Source of the DNA: Choristocarpus tenellus KU-1152
Taxonomy: Eukaryota > Phaeophyceae
Assembly (NCBI GenBank): GCA_964200185.2
Contig: CAXNAD020000413.1
Location: 1-20,208 of the forward strand
Reading direction: 5' to 3'
DNA length: 20,208 nt
Shown here: piece after piece, positions 20,171 to 20,208 of the stretch
Position numbering within the stretch: the stretch's first letter is position 1
Layout of the letters: every line of letters starts with the position of its first letter
Program-made: the position numbers and the translations under genes
Notes under the pieces: model-generated
The model's database searches: none
What the model was told of the DNA's origin: nothing
The model's input: the letters and a program-made list of their open reading frames with translations, nothing else

Positions 20171-20208
20171 AGGGTCAAAGTATCTTGGGGGGGGGGGGTG
20201 GTTAGTGA
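20171..20208 (+). mobile_element. Family B element, left end at window edge
   Basis: AGGGTCAAAGTATCTTGG followed by a G run matches the left terminus of the other family B copies; the rest is cut by the end of the window. Confidence 0.6.

Overview
The window is nuclear DNA of an intron-rich eukaryote. Spliceosomal GT-AG introns with matching phases, long introns filled with small inverted-repeat elements, a large RING-H2 protein and blocks of degenerate TTAGGG repeat all point this way. A flagellated single-celled alga or protist is the best guess, because one gene resembles a family of cilia-associated proteins. The exact lineage cannot be told from this sequence.

Layout, left to right. At 1-172 lies debris of two small inverted-repeat elements, here called family A and family B; a complete B copy follows at about 394-572. 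A minus-strand gene (2418 down to 683, continuing off the left side or interrupted) encodes a C2-like protein resembling the CFAP92/KIAA1257 (DUF4550) family. A 661-bp divergent intergenic region separates it from a plus-strand two-exon gene (3080-3437 joined to 4049-8181) for a 1,496-residue, mostly disordered protein with a perfect RING-H2 finger near its C-terminus, a probable E3 ubiquitin ligase. About 2.7 kb (8182-10864) without a convincing gene follows; it lies between two convergent genes.

The right half is dominated by one minus-strand gene that no single open frame reveals. Ten exons between 19719 and 10865 fit together with consistent phases (1,808 nt including two nt of a split first codon, 601 residues, N-terminus not found). 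They encode a Ser/Arg-rich linker, a beta-rich domain of the kind that precedes TIR domains in bacterial proteins, a bacterial-type TIR domain keeping the conserved Glu, and a C-terminal module reminiscent of the C-terminal parts of Roc-COR type proteins, but with no GTPase domain in between. Its introns hold the A and B elements, a 78-bp tandem duplication and TTAGGG-like tracts. One intron appears to use a GC donor, and one contains a phase-compatible alternative last exon that would give a protein without the C-terminal module.

The three genes show no operon-like or pathway link. The only shared-control possibility is the divergent promoter between the C2-like gene and the RING-H2 gene. 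Gene models rest on reading splice signals and phases by eye; protein family calls rest on remembered motif patterns, not on searches.
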